Shown here: positions 31,359 to 38,545 of the stretch, in pieces
Layout: every line of letters begins with the position of its first letter
Numbering within the stretch: position 1 is the stretch's first letter
Origin: Paenibacillus naphthalenovorans
Lineage (GTDB): Bacteria > Bacillota > Bacilli > Paenibacillales > NBRC-103111
Reading direction: 5' to 3'
Assembly: GCF_900099895.1 (NCBI RefSeq)
Contig: NZ_FNDY01000027.1
Coordinates: 1-61,966 of the forward strand
DNA length: 61,966 nt
Notes under the pieces: generated by a model
The model's input: only the letters and a program-made list of their open reading frames with translations
Told to the model about the DNA's origin: nothing
Database searches by the model: none
Position numbers and translations under genes: made by a program

Positions 31359-31798
31359 GCGGCCCCTCTAAAGAAAATAAACTCATTACGCTTGAGCGGA
31401 TCGAGCAAGCAATAACTAACCTTCGAAAAGGGAAGAAAAAGCTCTCTATATCAGCAATTGCTAAGAAAGCCGGCATTGAGCGTAAGACGATTTATAATCG
31501 TCCTGACCTTAAGGAACGCTGTGAGCAGGCCATTTATTTGCAGACGGAAATTGAAAAAGGAATAGAAGAAATTGTAGCCGCAACAACCGAAACACAAAAA
31601 CGGCCAAGTGGCAAGAGACTACTTGAGAATCGGTACGAAAAAGTTAAACAGGCCCTGCAAGATGAAAAAGCAAAGAACGAAAAACTCCTTGAAGTTTGCA
31701 GGAAGCATGTTATTGAGAAAGCACTACTTAAGTCGCGTATCGAATATTTGGAGAATATGATACAAGAAATGAGAGAGAAGCAAGTAAAGCAGATATAA
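31355..31798 (+). CDS. DUF6262 / TnpC-like accessory protein
   Basis: A 147-residue basic protein with an N-terminal HTH-like part (LSISAIAKKAGIERKTIYN) and a C-terminal coiled coil. Such proteins follow the recombinases in Tn554-type elements and influence orientation or efficiency of transposition in Tn554. The ATG at 31355 follows GGGAGGG and overlaps the previous stop. Confidence 0.8.
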   Translation: MSGPSKENKLITLERIEQAITNLRKGKKKLSISAIAKKAGIERKTIYNRPDLKERCEQAIYLQTEIEKGIEEIVAATTETQKRPSGKRLLENRYEKVKQALQDEKAKNEKLLEVCRKHVIEKALLKSRIEYLENMIQEMREKQVKQI

Positions 31799-31805
31799 AA
31801 TAATT

Positions 31806-33537
31806 AGGGCTTGCTGAATAATCAAAAAATCCTTATCGTACAAGGATTTTGAGGCACTTTTGTCGAATTCATCTGCAAGGAAAATACGGGAAATCGGTAA
31901 AAAACCTTGCAGATGGAGTGAGCGAAAATGTTCGTGTTGAATCGAGATATGGCAGACCTGCTGGAAAACTTCTATTTGCCCTTTGGCGGGAAATTAAATC
32001 CAACCAATCGTTGGGTCCAGCTTGCGTCGATCATTCCTTGGGACAAAGTAGAAGAAAAATACGTGAGCTCGTTCCAGTCACCGATCATCGGCCAAAAGGC
32101 GTACCCTGCACGTATCGCTCTCGGCTCGCTCATTATCAAGGAGCGCCTTGGTTTAAGCGACCGCGAGACGACCTTGCAAATCCAAGAGAATCCGTATTTG
32201 CAGTTCTTCTTGGGCTACACCGCGTATGTCGATGAAGTGCCGTTTCATCACTCCCTGCTCACGCATTTTCGGGAACGGCTCGGCCTGGAAATCCTGGCTG
32301 AAGTGAACGATTGGATCGCCCAAGCCGCGCTGCAAGCAGAACGAGAGGCCGAGGCGAAACCGAAATCGTCCAAACGAGATCGTGATGACGACGACAACGA
32401 TGCGGGTGGCTCGCAGCTCACCATGGAAGTAGGGGAAGCCCTCACCATTCCTGAGGAAACTCCCGCAACAGCTAAGAAATCCCGTAACATAGCTAAAAGG
32501 TTCCATGTCTTGCCACCAGCATCAGCACCGACTGCGAACGTGAGGAATAAGGGGACCCTCATGCTGGATGCGACATGCGCACCTGCAGACATCAAGTATC
32601 CGACGGATTTGGGGTTGCTGAATCACGCGCGTGAGATCCTCGAAGACATCATTGACATACTGCACCATCCCCATATTGGAGTGATGGAGAAGCCGCGCAC
32701 ATACCGCGAGAAAGCCAGAAAATCATATCTGGGCGTATCCAAACAACGCAAGGCATCGGGCAAGGTGATCCGCAAAGCGATCAAAAAGCAACTGGGCTAC
32801 GTGGGACGGGATCTGCGGATCATTGAAGCACTCGTGGAGCATACGCCTCTCACGGAGCTGAGCAAAAGACACTATCGTCAGCTTCTGATCATCTCGGAAC
32901 TCTACCGTCAGCAGCGCGAAATGATGGAGAAGAAAATACACGTCATCGCTGATCGTATCGTGAGTATCCAACAGCCGCATGTCCGTCCGATGGTTCGAGG
33001 CAAAGCTGGAACGAACGTGGAGTTCGGCGCCAAAATCGCCGCCAGTCTGGTGGATGGATACGCTTGGATCGAAACGGTTGAGTGGGACAGCTTCAACGAG
33101 GCAACAACGCTGCAAGCATCGGCGGAAGCGTACAAACAGCGATTTGGGTATTACCCCGCCGTCATTTTGGCTGACAAAATCTATCGCAATCGAGACAATC
33201 TGAACTATTGCAAAGAGCTTGGGATTCGCCTTAGTGGCCCAAAGCTCGGTAGGCCCTCGAAGGAGCAAAGTGAAGTCGCCGATCGTCGGCAAGAGCGGCA
33301 GGACGCCGCACAGCGCAATGCAATCGAAGGAAAGTTTGGAGAAGGCAAGCGCAAATTGGGACTGGGTCGCATTCATGCACGTGGTGCCGAAACCAGTTTA
33401 ACCGTCATCGCCCTTCAATTTCTGGTCATGAATTTGGAGCGACGACTACGGGTTCTCTTTTTGCCTTTTTTCAAACTGCTTGGGTTTAGAGGCTTACGTT
33501 GGGTGTAGACTGGGATGGATCTTGTTCAGCAAGCCCT
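31806..33537 (+). mobile_element. IS5-superfamily insertion sequence
   Basis: A 1,732-bp complete-looking IS. Terminal inverted repeats AGGGCTTGCTGAA (left, 31806) and its complement (right, ending 33537) are flanked by AATT on both sides, a probable 4-bp target duplication. A small hairpin at 31827-31850 near the left end could block transcription entering from outside. It encodes one intact transposase. Confidence 0.85.
31928..33508 (+). CDS. IS5-superfamily DDE transposase
   Basis: A 526-residue transposase with an InsH-like N-terminal domain (residues ~45-110, IGQKAYPARIALGSLIIKE). A charged linker rich in Asp/Glu follows (~140-170), then the DDE catalytic domain: first Asp in LMLDATCAPADIKYP, second in VILADKIYRNRDN, Glu in RNAIEGKFGEGKRK. 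It is intact and therefore possibly active. GGAGTG precedes the ATG. Confidence 0.88.
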   Translation: MFVLNRDMADLLENFYLPFGGKLNPTNRWVQLASIIPWDKVEEKYVSSFQSPIIGQKAYPARIALGSLIIKERLGLSDRETTLQIQENPYLQFFLGYTAYVDEVPFHHSLLTHFRERLGLEILAEVNDWIAQAALQAEREAEAKPKSSKRDRDDDDNDAGGSQLTMEVGEALTIPEETPATAKKSRNIAKRFHVLPPASAPTANVRNKGTLMLDATCAPADIKYPTDLGLLNHAREILEDIIDILHHPHIGVMEKPRTYREKARKSYLGVSKQRKASGKVIRKAIKKQLGYVGRDLRIIEALVEHTPLTELSKRHYRQLLIISELYRQQREMMEKKIHVIADRIVSIQQPHVRPMVRGKAGTNVEFGAKIAASLVDGYAWIETVEWDSFNEATTLQASAEAYKQRFGYYPAVILADKIYRNRDNLNYCKELGIRLSGPKLGRPSKEQSEVADRRQERQDAAQRNAIEGKFGEGKRKLGLGRIHARGAETSLTVIALQFLVMNLERRLRVLFLPFFKLLGFRGLRWV

Positions 33538-33747
33538 AATTAGGGTTGTTCGTTATCGTTGAGTTCGGAGTGCACTTCATGAGAGTTGGTATCCTGATTT
33601 ATCGTATTATTCGCACTAGCTCGAAGTTAAAGGGATTATCATTGCTGCTCGTTACAATTAAGGGTAGGTTATAATTATTTGTGGAATAATTTGTGGATTA
33701 TGTGCAGATAGTTAGTTTTAGATCAAAAGGTATGAGAGGTGCCTAGT

Positions 33748-33951
33748 TTGATAAGATGGTTAGACCAAAATGAAGGAGTATTGCTCAAAATACTTAGCGT
33801 TATATTCATAGGGTTTGGTACCGGTCTATTTCTCATTAGTGAATATGTACAGGCACTGGAAAGCGGATTAATAGGAATCTTGATTTATGGAATATATCGA
33901 GTTGGCTCAAAATTTGAAAAGAATTTGAACGATAATAACGATCCGAATTAA
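33748..33951 (+). CDS. small membrane protein of unknown function
   Basis: A 67-residue protein with two hydrophobic helices (about residues 10-30 and 35-52) and a polar Asn/Asp-rich tail. TTG at 33748 is preferred because GAGAGGTG lies five bases upstream. An upstream GTG in the same frame overlaps that site. It could be cargo of the adjacent element. No family recognised. Confidence 0.5.
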   Translation: MIRWLDQNEGVLLKILSVIFIGFGTGLFLISEYVQALESGLIGILIYGIYRVGSKFEKNLNDNNDPN

Positions 33952-33968
33952 ATATAGGTTGTGTGTTT

Positions 33969-34256
33969 ATGAAAATAAAGTGGCTAAAATTACACCGATT
34001 TATTGAGGATAACATTAAGGGCGGACTTGATTGCTTGTCAGACTTTGAATGTTTGGATGATGAGTATAATAGCTTTCAATACAGATTGTATGTCCAAAAA
34101 GATATTTTTGATGACGGAGATCCTGTATTAATAACGGCTATTTTAGGAATGTACGACATTGAGTCAGAAATCGAGCATGATCCTTCGATATTCCAGATGC
34201 CAAGCACTATGATAAACAACTTACATTGTTTTGTTAATCAGGGATTTAGGCCATAG
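33969..34256 (+). CDS. hypothetical acidic protein
   Basis: A 95-residue acidic soluble protein (many Asp/Glu, one YRLYVQKDIFDDGDP stretch). No family recognised. It lacks a clear ribosome binding site and follows the small membrane protein gene by 17 nt, so they may be co-translated. Confidence 0.45.
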   Translation: MKIKWLKLHRFIEDNIKGGLDCLSDFECLDDEYNSFQYRLYVQKDIFDDGDPVLITAILGMYDIESEIEHDPSIFQMPSTMINNLHCFVNQGFRP

Positions 34257-34257
34257 A

Positions 34258-34407
34258 ATGATATGGAATGGAAGAAAGACGAAAGTAACGATAAGTATTC
34301 GGGAATTGCATAAGTTGGTGAAGCAAGCAGGTGATTGTACCAGGCTGGACGCAAAAGAAGTATGGTCGTATGTCATAAACCTTCTTGATCGAGTATTAAC
34401 AAAATAA
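34258..34407 (+). CDS. possible 49-residue ORF
   Basis: An ATG one base after the previous stop opens a 49-residue frame beginning MIWNGRKTKVTISIRE and ending LLDRVLTK. The close spacing suggests coupling, but there is no similarity I can name. It may be a fragment. Confidence 0.3.
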   Translation: MIWNGRKTKVTISIRELHKLVKQAGDCTRLDAKEVWSYVINLLDRVLTK

Positions 34408-34547
34408 GAGTAGACCCAAGTAGGCCATTAAAAGCCTGTAAACCCGATAAAATTGGAGTTGAAGAATAATCAACTCGGTAGACTAGGCCCATCAGGTAAG
34501 GTCGAACGGTTTCTTTGTGTAAGGCAATCGATATTCGCACCAGCTGA

Positions 34548-34706
34548 TTAAACCGTTGCTGGATAGTTACATTTCTTTTCGTAACCACTAAAGAGGGACC
34601 GGGTTAGCTCTTGATCGAACCGATAACATTCGATGGAACTGATTTTGCCATACCGGAAGCCGGAAAAAGTAAAATCCGTCGCCGGATCCACTTCGTGTTG
34701 CAACAT
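34548..34706 (-). CDS. 52-residue protein downstream of a c-di-AMP riboswitch
   Basis: The first start codon after the minus-strand riboswitch terminator is the ATG at 34706, preceded by AAGGAGAG. It encodes 52 residues, beginning MLQHEVDPATDFTFSGFRYG and ending EKKCNYPATV. There is no transmembrane segment and no family I recognise. The frame stops where another open frame continues on the same strand (34373-34588), so it may be the N-terminal remnant of a larger K+-related gene. Regulation by c-di-AMP is inferred from the riboswitch. Confidence 0.5.
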   Translation of the reverse strand: MLQHEVDPATDFTFSGFRYGKISSIECYRFDQELTRSLFSGYEKKCNYPATV

Positions 34707-34737
34707 GCTTGCCACTCTCCTTGATATTTATAGCACG

Positions 34738-34777
34738 ACAAAAAGCCCGAAGAGCAGAGAAACGAAGCTCTCGGGCG
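34738..34777 (-). terminator. expression-platform terminator of the leftward riboswitch
   Basis: On the minus strand GCCCGAGAGC pairs with GCTCTTCGGGC, followed by TTTTTGT. It lies about 55 nt after the aptamer and 32 nt before the small ORF. Ligand binding is expected to favour this terminator (an OFF switch). Confidence 0.85.
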
Positions 34778-34830
34778 ACAGTTGTTCATCCGTTAACGGA
34801 TAAACGAGGTACGGATACGGTTCTCTCTCA

Positions 34831-34971
34831 ATGCGCTTACGAGGTTAGCTGTCGGATTCGGACTTGAGAGTGACCGTCCTTTTCATTTTTTGTAAAAGAA
34901 AAGGATTCACCCCGGAAACCGTTAATACGGCATCAAAGGTTCCCCCGTTCCCCTGTTCGGGGATTCAGCGT
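34831..34971 (-). promoter_or_regulatory. c-di-AMP (ydaO-type) riboswitch, leftward
   Basis: The reverse strand carries the family blocks GGGGGAACC, CCGGGGTGAATCC, CACTCTCAAGTCC, CGAATCCGACAGCTAACCTC and GTAAGCG in correct order, with CGCT/AGCG closing P1. It is the third aptamer of this type within 1.1 kb and points away from the kdp operon. Confidence 0.9.
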
Positions 34972-34997
34972 GAATCGATATGAAGTTATTGCTAGCC

Positions 34998-35026
34998 ATC
35001 ATACGCCAAATCATACCTGAAGTAAA
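34998..35026 (-). promoter_or_regulatory. promoter for the leftward riboswitch transcript
   Basis: On the minus strand TTTACT (35021-35026) and TATGAT (34998-35003) are 17 nt apart. Transcription would start about 20 nt before the aptamer. Confidence 0.6.
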
Positions 35027-35427
35027 ACGGAATGAAGGGGATCATTTTCGATGATTATGGCTTAATTGCAGAATGAAAACGGGTACAAATGATGAGTTCA
35101 ATTGTTATCCATGAAATATCTTCAAAACGCTTCGATTTTCGTTTCTACATAGATTGATGTTGATGATTCATCTTTGAGTTTTTGAAAGGCAAGAAATGGC
35201 CATTATTCTGCAATTTTTGAACAAAATCATACTCATTCGTTAAAAAGCTCTGTTCAAGTTGAGGGTATCTCTTTCAATCAAATAATAACGTAATCACCGA
35301 TAAAGCATTCGTCGAAAAACGTAGGAATCGAGAGGAATTTAATGAAAAAAAAAGGTTATCTCGTTTGGAAACGCTTTTAAAAAGCCTATTTTCATGTTTT
35401 TTCAGGGGAAAACCGTGTTTTGTAACC
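35027..35427. other. AT-rich intergenic region between divergent riboswitch promoters
   Basis: About 400 nt with no gene. Very AT-rich with short imperfect palindromes. Apart from the promoters at either edge I see no definite site. Confidence 0.5.
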
Positions 35428-35456
35428 TTTACACCTTTCCTCCACAGGAGTAAGAT
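35428..35456 (+). promoter_or_regulatory. kdp-locus promoter
   Basis: TTTACA (35428-35433) and TAAGAT (35451-35456) are 17 nt apart, giving a start about 25 nt before the first rightward riboswitch. Confidence 0.6.
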
Positions 35457-35489
35457 TCATTCCATGATTCATTTTGTTTAATCATCTGG

Positions 35490-35665
35490 ATCGCTGAGTT
35501 TCCGTAATGGAAAACGGGGGACCCAACGCAAGCCGATGTCTCGATGTGAGAGCCGAGCGTCGGGGAGCACGGGGTGAATCGCTAACGGTCGCCGCCATGG
35601 AGGTGCCGAAAGCGTAGGGCGACTCTCACCGCCCGAATCCGACAGCTAACCTCGTAAGCGTGGAT
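35490..35665 (+). promoter_or_regulatory. c-di-AMP (ydaO-type) riboswitch 1, rightward
   Basis: Contains the conserved blocks GGGGGACCC, CGGGGTGAATCGC, TAGGGCGACTCTCACC, CGAATCCGACAGCTAACCTC and GTAAGCG, with P1 closed by TCGCT/AGCG. The insert between the P-stems is longer than in copy 2. It has its own terminator 32 nt downstream. Confidence 0.93.
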
Positions 35666-35696
35666 TGAGAGGATGTGAACTTGTGATCGATTGGTG

Positions 35697-35730
35697 ACCA
35701 CAGGGGCGCAAGCCTCGGTGGTTTTTTATT
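35697..35730 (+). terminator. terminator of riboswitch 1
   Basis: ACCAC-A-GGGGC pairs with GCCTC-G-GTGGT around GCAA, followed by six T residues. Its position just after the aptamer makes it the expression platform. Confidence 0.85.
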
Positions 35731-35755
35731 GGCTTTTATTCAACAAAATATAGAA

Positions 35756-35899
35756 TTTCGCTTAATTTCTGTGAATCAGAAAGCGGGGGACCCAGACGGA
35801 GATGCAAGTCATCATGCTTGCCTCCAGGGGTGAATCTGGACGAAAGTCCGGTAGGGCGACTCTCACGCCCGAATCCGACAGCTAACCTCGTAAGCGTAT
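35756..35899 (+). promoter_or_regulatory. c-di-AMP (ydaO-type) riboswitch 2, rightward
   Basis: A second full aptamer with GGGGGACCC, CAGGGGTGAATCTGG, TAGGGCGACTCTCACG, CGAATCCGACAGCTAACCTC and GTAAGCG, and P1 TTCGCTT/AAGCG. It starts 26 nt after the terminator of riboswitch 1, so the kdp transcript must pass two independent switches. Confidence 0.93.
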
Positions 35900-35951
35900 C
35901 GAGAGAGGCAATTTCAGCGCATCGGCATAATGGCTTATTCCATCATGCCAA

Positions 35952-35995
35952 GAAGAAGCCGCAAAGAAATCCTCTTTGCATGGCTTCTTTTTTTT
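35952..35995 (+). terminator. terminator of riboswitch 2
   Basis: AAGAAGCC-G-CAAAG pairs with CTTTG-CAT-GGCTTCTT, followed by a run of T residues. It lies between the second aptamer and the first gene. Confidence 0.88.
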
Positions 35996-36028
35996 GCCTC
36001 TCTGTTTCGAATTCAAGGGGAGGATCAC

Positions 36029-36442
36029 ATGGATAACCAAGAATTTACACTTATATCTGCTTCTAATGAATTAGGGCGCAATTTCATAAAGGTAATGAAG
36101 GCTACAGGTGAACCGGTTGCCGCTTTGGTTAACAATGTTCATCAACAGCGAGAAATGGACGAGTTGGGAATAAACACCATTGTGCGAGTGGATACTAAGA
36201 ATGATTCTGAAACGTTATTTCCTCCTGTGAATATTGGGAAAGTTTATTTATTCGAGGATTCACTTCCGCTTATATGCAGATACATGATCATTTGCCGGCC
36301 TTGGACTTCGAAGAAAATATTTGTCATCACAAAGACCGGTAATATTCCTTCCGTGTATAAGAAGCTTGGAGCAGACCACATCGTTTTAACGAACGGAAAG
36401 AACGTTTCGTTTCTTTTCGGAATGCAGTTAGATGGAGAATGA
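36029..36442 (+). CDS. Rossmann-like small protein at the head of the kdp locus
   Basis: A 137-residue protein with an N-terminal beta-alpha-beta pattern (FTLISASNELGRNFIKVMKA) that resembles the start of an NAD(P)-binding or TrkA-N/KTN-like fold. The usual GxGxxG is replaced by ASNELG, so nucleotide binding is uncertain. The ATG at 36029 follows AGGGGAGGATC; the frame extends upstream through the riboswitch terminator and that part is not translated as protein. It is the first gene under the tandem riboswitches. Confidence 0.65.
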   Translation: MDNQEFTLISASNELGRNFIKVMKATGEPVAALVNNVHQQREMDELGINTIVRVDTKNDSETLFPPVNIGKVYLFEDSLPLICRYMIICRPWTSKKIFVITKTGNIPSVYKKLGADHIVLTNGKNVSFLFGMQLDGE

Positions 36443-36457
36443 AGGGACTGACAAACG

Positions 36458-36532
36458 ATGGTTGGGTTGTTCTGGCCCGTAATTACGGCGACGTTTGTTT
36501 ATCTAATTTATGTTCTCATTCACTCTGAATAG
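36458..36532 (+). CDS. possible 24-residue single-span peptide
   Basis: ATG at 36458 encodes 24 residues (MVGLFWPVITATFVYLIYVL, then IHSE), a single transmembrane helix resembling KdpF in size and tail. The ribosome binding site is weak (GAAGGGA, distant). It may be a duplicate KdpF-like peptide or chance. Confidence 0.4.
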   Translation: MVGLFWPVITATFVYLIYVLIHSE

Positions 36533-36630
36533 TTTCACCAGTTAGGTTTGCCCTTTATCTGTAGAGGTATTCGGATTTGTCCTTCGTGGTCAAATATCAA
36601 TGGCGCGACGTCTCTTAGGAGGTATAAAAA

Positions 36631-36741
36631 ATGATGGATGTGGTTATGGTGTTGACTTTAGCCGGAGCTTACGGATTGTTTTGCGGTTTTTTAGCCTGGT
36701 GCGGAAAGGTTGTAGAAGAAACAGGGGGAGATCGCTCATGA
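36631..36741 (+). CDS. 36-residue membrane protein upstream of kdpF
   Basis: A strong AGGAGGT lies eight bases before the ATG. The 36-residue product has one transmembrane helix (VVMVLTLAGAYGLFCGFLAW) followed by a charged tail CGKVVEETGGDRS. Its stop overlaps the kdpF start (ATGA), so it is translationally coupled to kdpF. Small proteins of this design occur before kdpF in other operons. Function unknown. Confidence 0.7.
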   Translation: MMDVVMVLTLAGAYGLFCGFLAWCGKVVEETGGDRS

Positions 36742-36815
36742 TCGTGATTGTTGGTTTTACGGTCTTTATTTTCTTATATTTGGTTTACGCGCTGGTGAAT
36801 CCGGAAAAATTTTAA
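36738..36815 (+). CDS. kdpF: K+-transporting ATPase subunit KdpF
   Basis: A 25-residue single-span peptide (MIVIVGFTVFIFLYLVYALV, then NPEKF). The YLVYAL-x-NPEKF end is the KdpF signature. KdpF stabilises the KdpABC complex. It overlaps the 36-residue gene by 4 nt and precedes kdpA by 35 nt. Confidence 0.88.
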   Translation: MIVIVGFTVFIFLYLVYALVNPEKF

Positions 36816-36850
36816 TTGTCTTTCATGAAACGTCTTAAGGAGGGCGTGAA

Positions 36851-38530
36851 ATGGACCTTTTGCAGCTGGCAGCGGTCATTGTGATATTAGTTTTGCTTGT
36901 GAAACCTTTGGGAACTTACATTTATCACGTCTTTTCCAATCAGCCCAACCGGACGGACAAAATATTCGGACCGGTGGAGAGGTTGATTTATGGGTTGTCC
37001 GGTTTGAAAAACCGGGCGGAGATGGGTTGGAGACGGTACGCAGTGAGTTTGATCTTGACCAATGTAATCCTGGTAGCGGTCAGCTATTTGATTTTACGAA
37101 TCCAGAAAGTGTTGCCGTTCAACCCAAATGGAATCGACAATATGGAATCTACCCTTACGTTTAACACTGTTATCAGCTTTATGACGAATACGAACCTGCA
37201 GCACTACAGCGGCGAAACGGGGTTATCCTATTTTTCGCAGATGGCCGTCATTATGATGATGATGTTTACATCAGCGGCCACGGGGATTGTCGCAGCGATC
37301 GCGTTCATTCGCGGGTTAACCAGCAAAGGCAAGACGCTCGGCAACTTTTTCAGCGATTTTGTCAAGGCACACACCCGCTTGCTCATTCCGTTGGCCCTAA
37401 TCATTACGTTGCTTTTGGTCGCGTTGAACGTACCGCAAACCTTGAGTCCGAACGTTCAGGCGACAACGCTTGAAGGTGAGACGCAACAAATTGCGGTCGG
37501 TCCAGTGGCGTCTCTTGTATCGATCAAGCATTTAGGAACCAACGGGGGAGGATTTTTCGGTGTAAACTCGTCGCATCCGTTTGAAAATCCCAGTCCACTA
37601 ACGAATGTACTCGAAATTTTATCGATGTGGTGCATACCGGCCGCGCTGACGTACACATTCGGCAAATTTGCAAGAAATCAAAAACAGGGCTGGGTTATCT
37701 TCAGCACCATGCTCATTTTGTTTGTCGCCTTCCTTTCGGTTGCCTACACGTCGGAAATTCGGGGAAATCCGGCATTGAATGCGTTGGGAATGGATGCTTC
37801 GGAGGGAAGCATGGAAGGAAAGGAAGTCCGGTTCGGTGTTGCGCAGTCGGCTTTGTTCACGACGGTCACTACCGCGGCGACAACCGGGACCGTTAATAAC
37901 ATGCACGATACGTTGACGCCGCTCGGAGGACTTGTGCCGCTCGCACTCATGATGCTGAACAGTGTATTTGGCGGTGACGGTGTCGGTCTCATGAACATGC
38001 TCATGTATGCCATTCTCGCGGTGTTCCTCGCCGGATTAATGGTCGGACGGACTCCTGAATTTTTGGGACGAAAAATCGAGCCGAAGGAAATGAAGCTGAT
38101 TGCCATTGCGATTCTGGCTCATCCGCTGATTATTCTTGCTCCTACGGCCGTCGCATTTATGACGGAGTTTGGAATGGGGGCGATCAGCAATCCCGGATTC
38201 CACGGTATTTCGCAAGTGCTTTATGAATATACGTCTTCGGCAGCGAACAACGGTTCCGGATTCGAAGGTCTGGGTGACAATACGACCTTCTGGAATATTT
38301 CGACCGGACTTGTGATGCTGTTCGGCCGCTATATTTCAATCATCGCACTTCTGGCAGTAGCCGGGTCAATGGCAAGGAAACAGTGGGTACCGGAAACGGT
38401 CGGTACGTTTAAGACGGACAACAAATTATTTGTCGGGATTTTGATCGGAACCGTGCTTATTATCGGCGCTTTAACATTTCTACCGGTTCTTGCTCTTGGT
38501 CCGATTGCCGAACATTTGTCGATCCGTTAA
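36851..38530 (+). CDS. kdpA: K+-transporting ATPase subunit A
   Basis: The 559-residue channel-like subunit that selects K+. It has about ten transmembrane helices. Filter-type loops include TNTNLQHYSGE, LGTNGGGFFGVNSSHP and SSAANNGSGFEG. AAGGAGGGCG lies before the ATG. Fifteen nt separate it from kdpB. Confidence 0.97.
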   Translation: MDLLQLAAVIVILVLLVKPLGTYIYHVFSNQPNRTDKIFGPVERLIYGLSGLKNRAEMGWRRYAVSLILTNVILVAVSYLILRIQKVLPFNPNGIDNMESTLTFNTVISFMTNTNLQHYSGETGLSYFSQMAVIMMMMFTSAATGIVAAIAFIRGLTSKGKTLGNFFSDFVKAHTRLLIPLALIITLLLVALNVPQTLSPNVQATTLEGETQQIAVGPVASLVSIKHLGTNGGGFFGVNSSHPFENPSPLTNVLEILSMWCIPAALTYTFGKFARNQKQGWVIFSTMLILFVAFLSVAYTSEIRGNPALNALGMDASEGSMEGKEVRFGVAQSALFTTVTTAATTGTVNNMHDTLTPLGGLVPLALMMLNSVFGGDGVGLMNMLMYAILAVFLAGLMVGRTPEFLGRKIEPKEMKLIAIAILAHPLIILAPTAVAFMTEFGMGAISNPGFHGISQVLYEYTSSAANNGSGFEGLGDNTTFWNISTGLVMLFGRYISIIALLAVAGSMARKQWVPETVGTFKTDNKLFVGILIGTVLIIGALTFLPVLALGPIAEHLSIR

Positions 38531-38545
38531 GGGAGGGGATTTTTC

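Larger units (their letters stand above)
27231..31798 (+). mobile_element. Tn554/RIT-type element (three tyrosine recombinases + DUF6262)
   Basis: Four overlapping same-strand genes: three different tyrosine recombinases and a small DUF6262/TnpC-like protein. This is the organisation of Recombinase-In-Trio and Tn554-like elements. Only the coding span is given. The left end lies between rpsR (27023) and 27231. The right end is obscured by an IS inserted 8 nt after the last gene. I found no convincing terminal repeats. Confidence 0.8.

Noticed and set aside
33563..33582. Terminal repeat of the RIT element (weak similarity of 33563 to 27111)
   Set aside because: Only about 12 of 18 positions agree and the match is direct, not inverted; too weak to define ends.
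34373..34588. Minus-strand 71-codon frame behind the leftward riboswitch
   Set aside because: It overlaps the better initiated 52-residue ORF and lacks its own ribosome binding site; kept only as a possible continuation of a broken gene.
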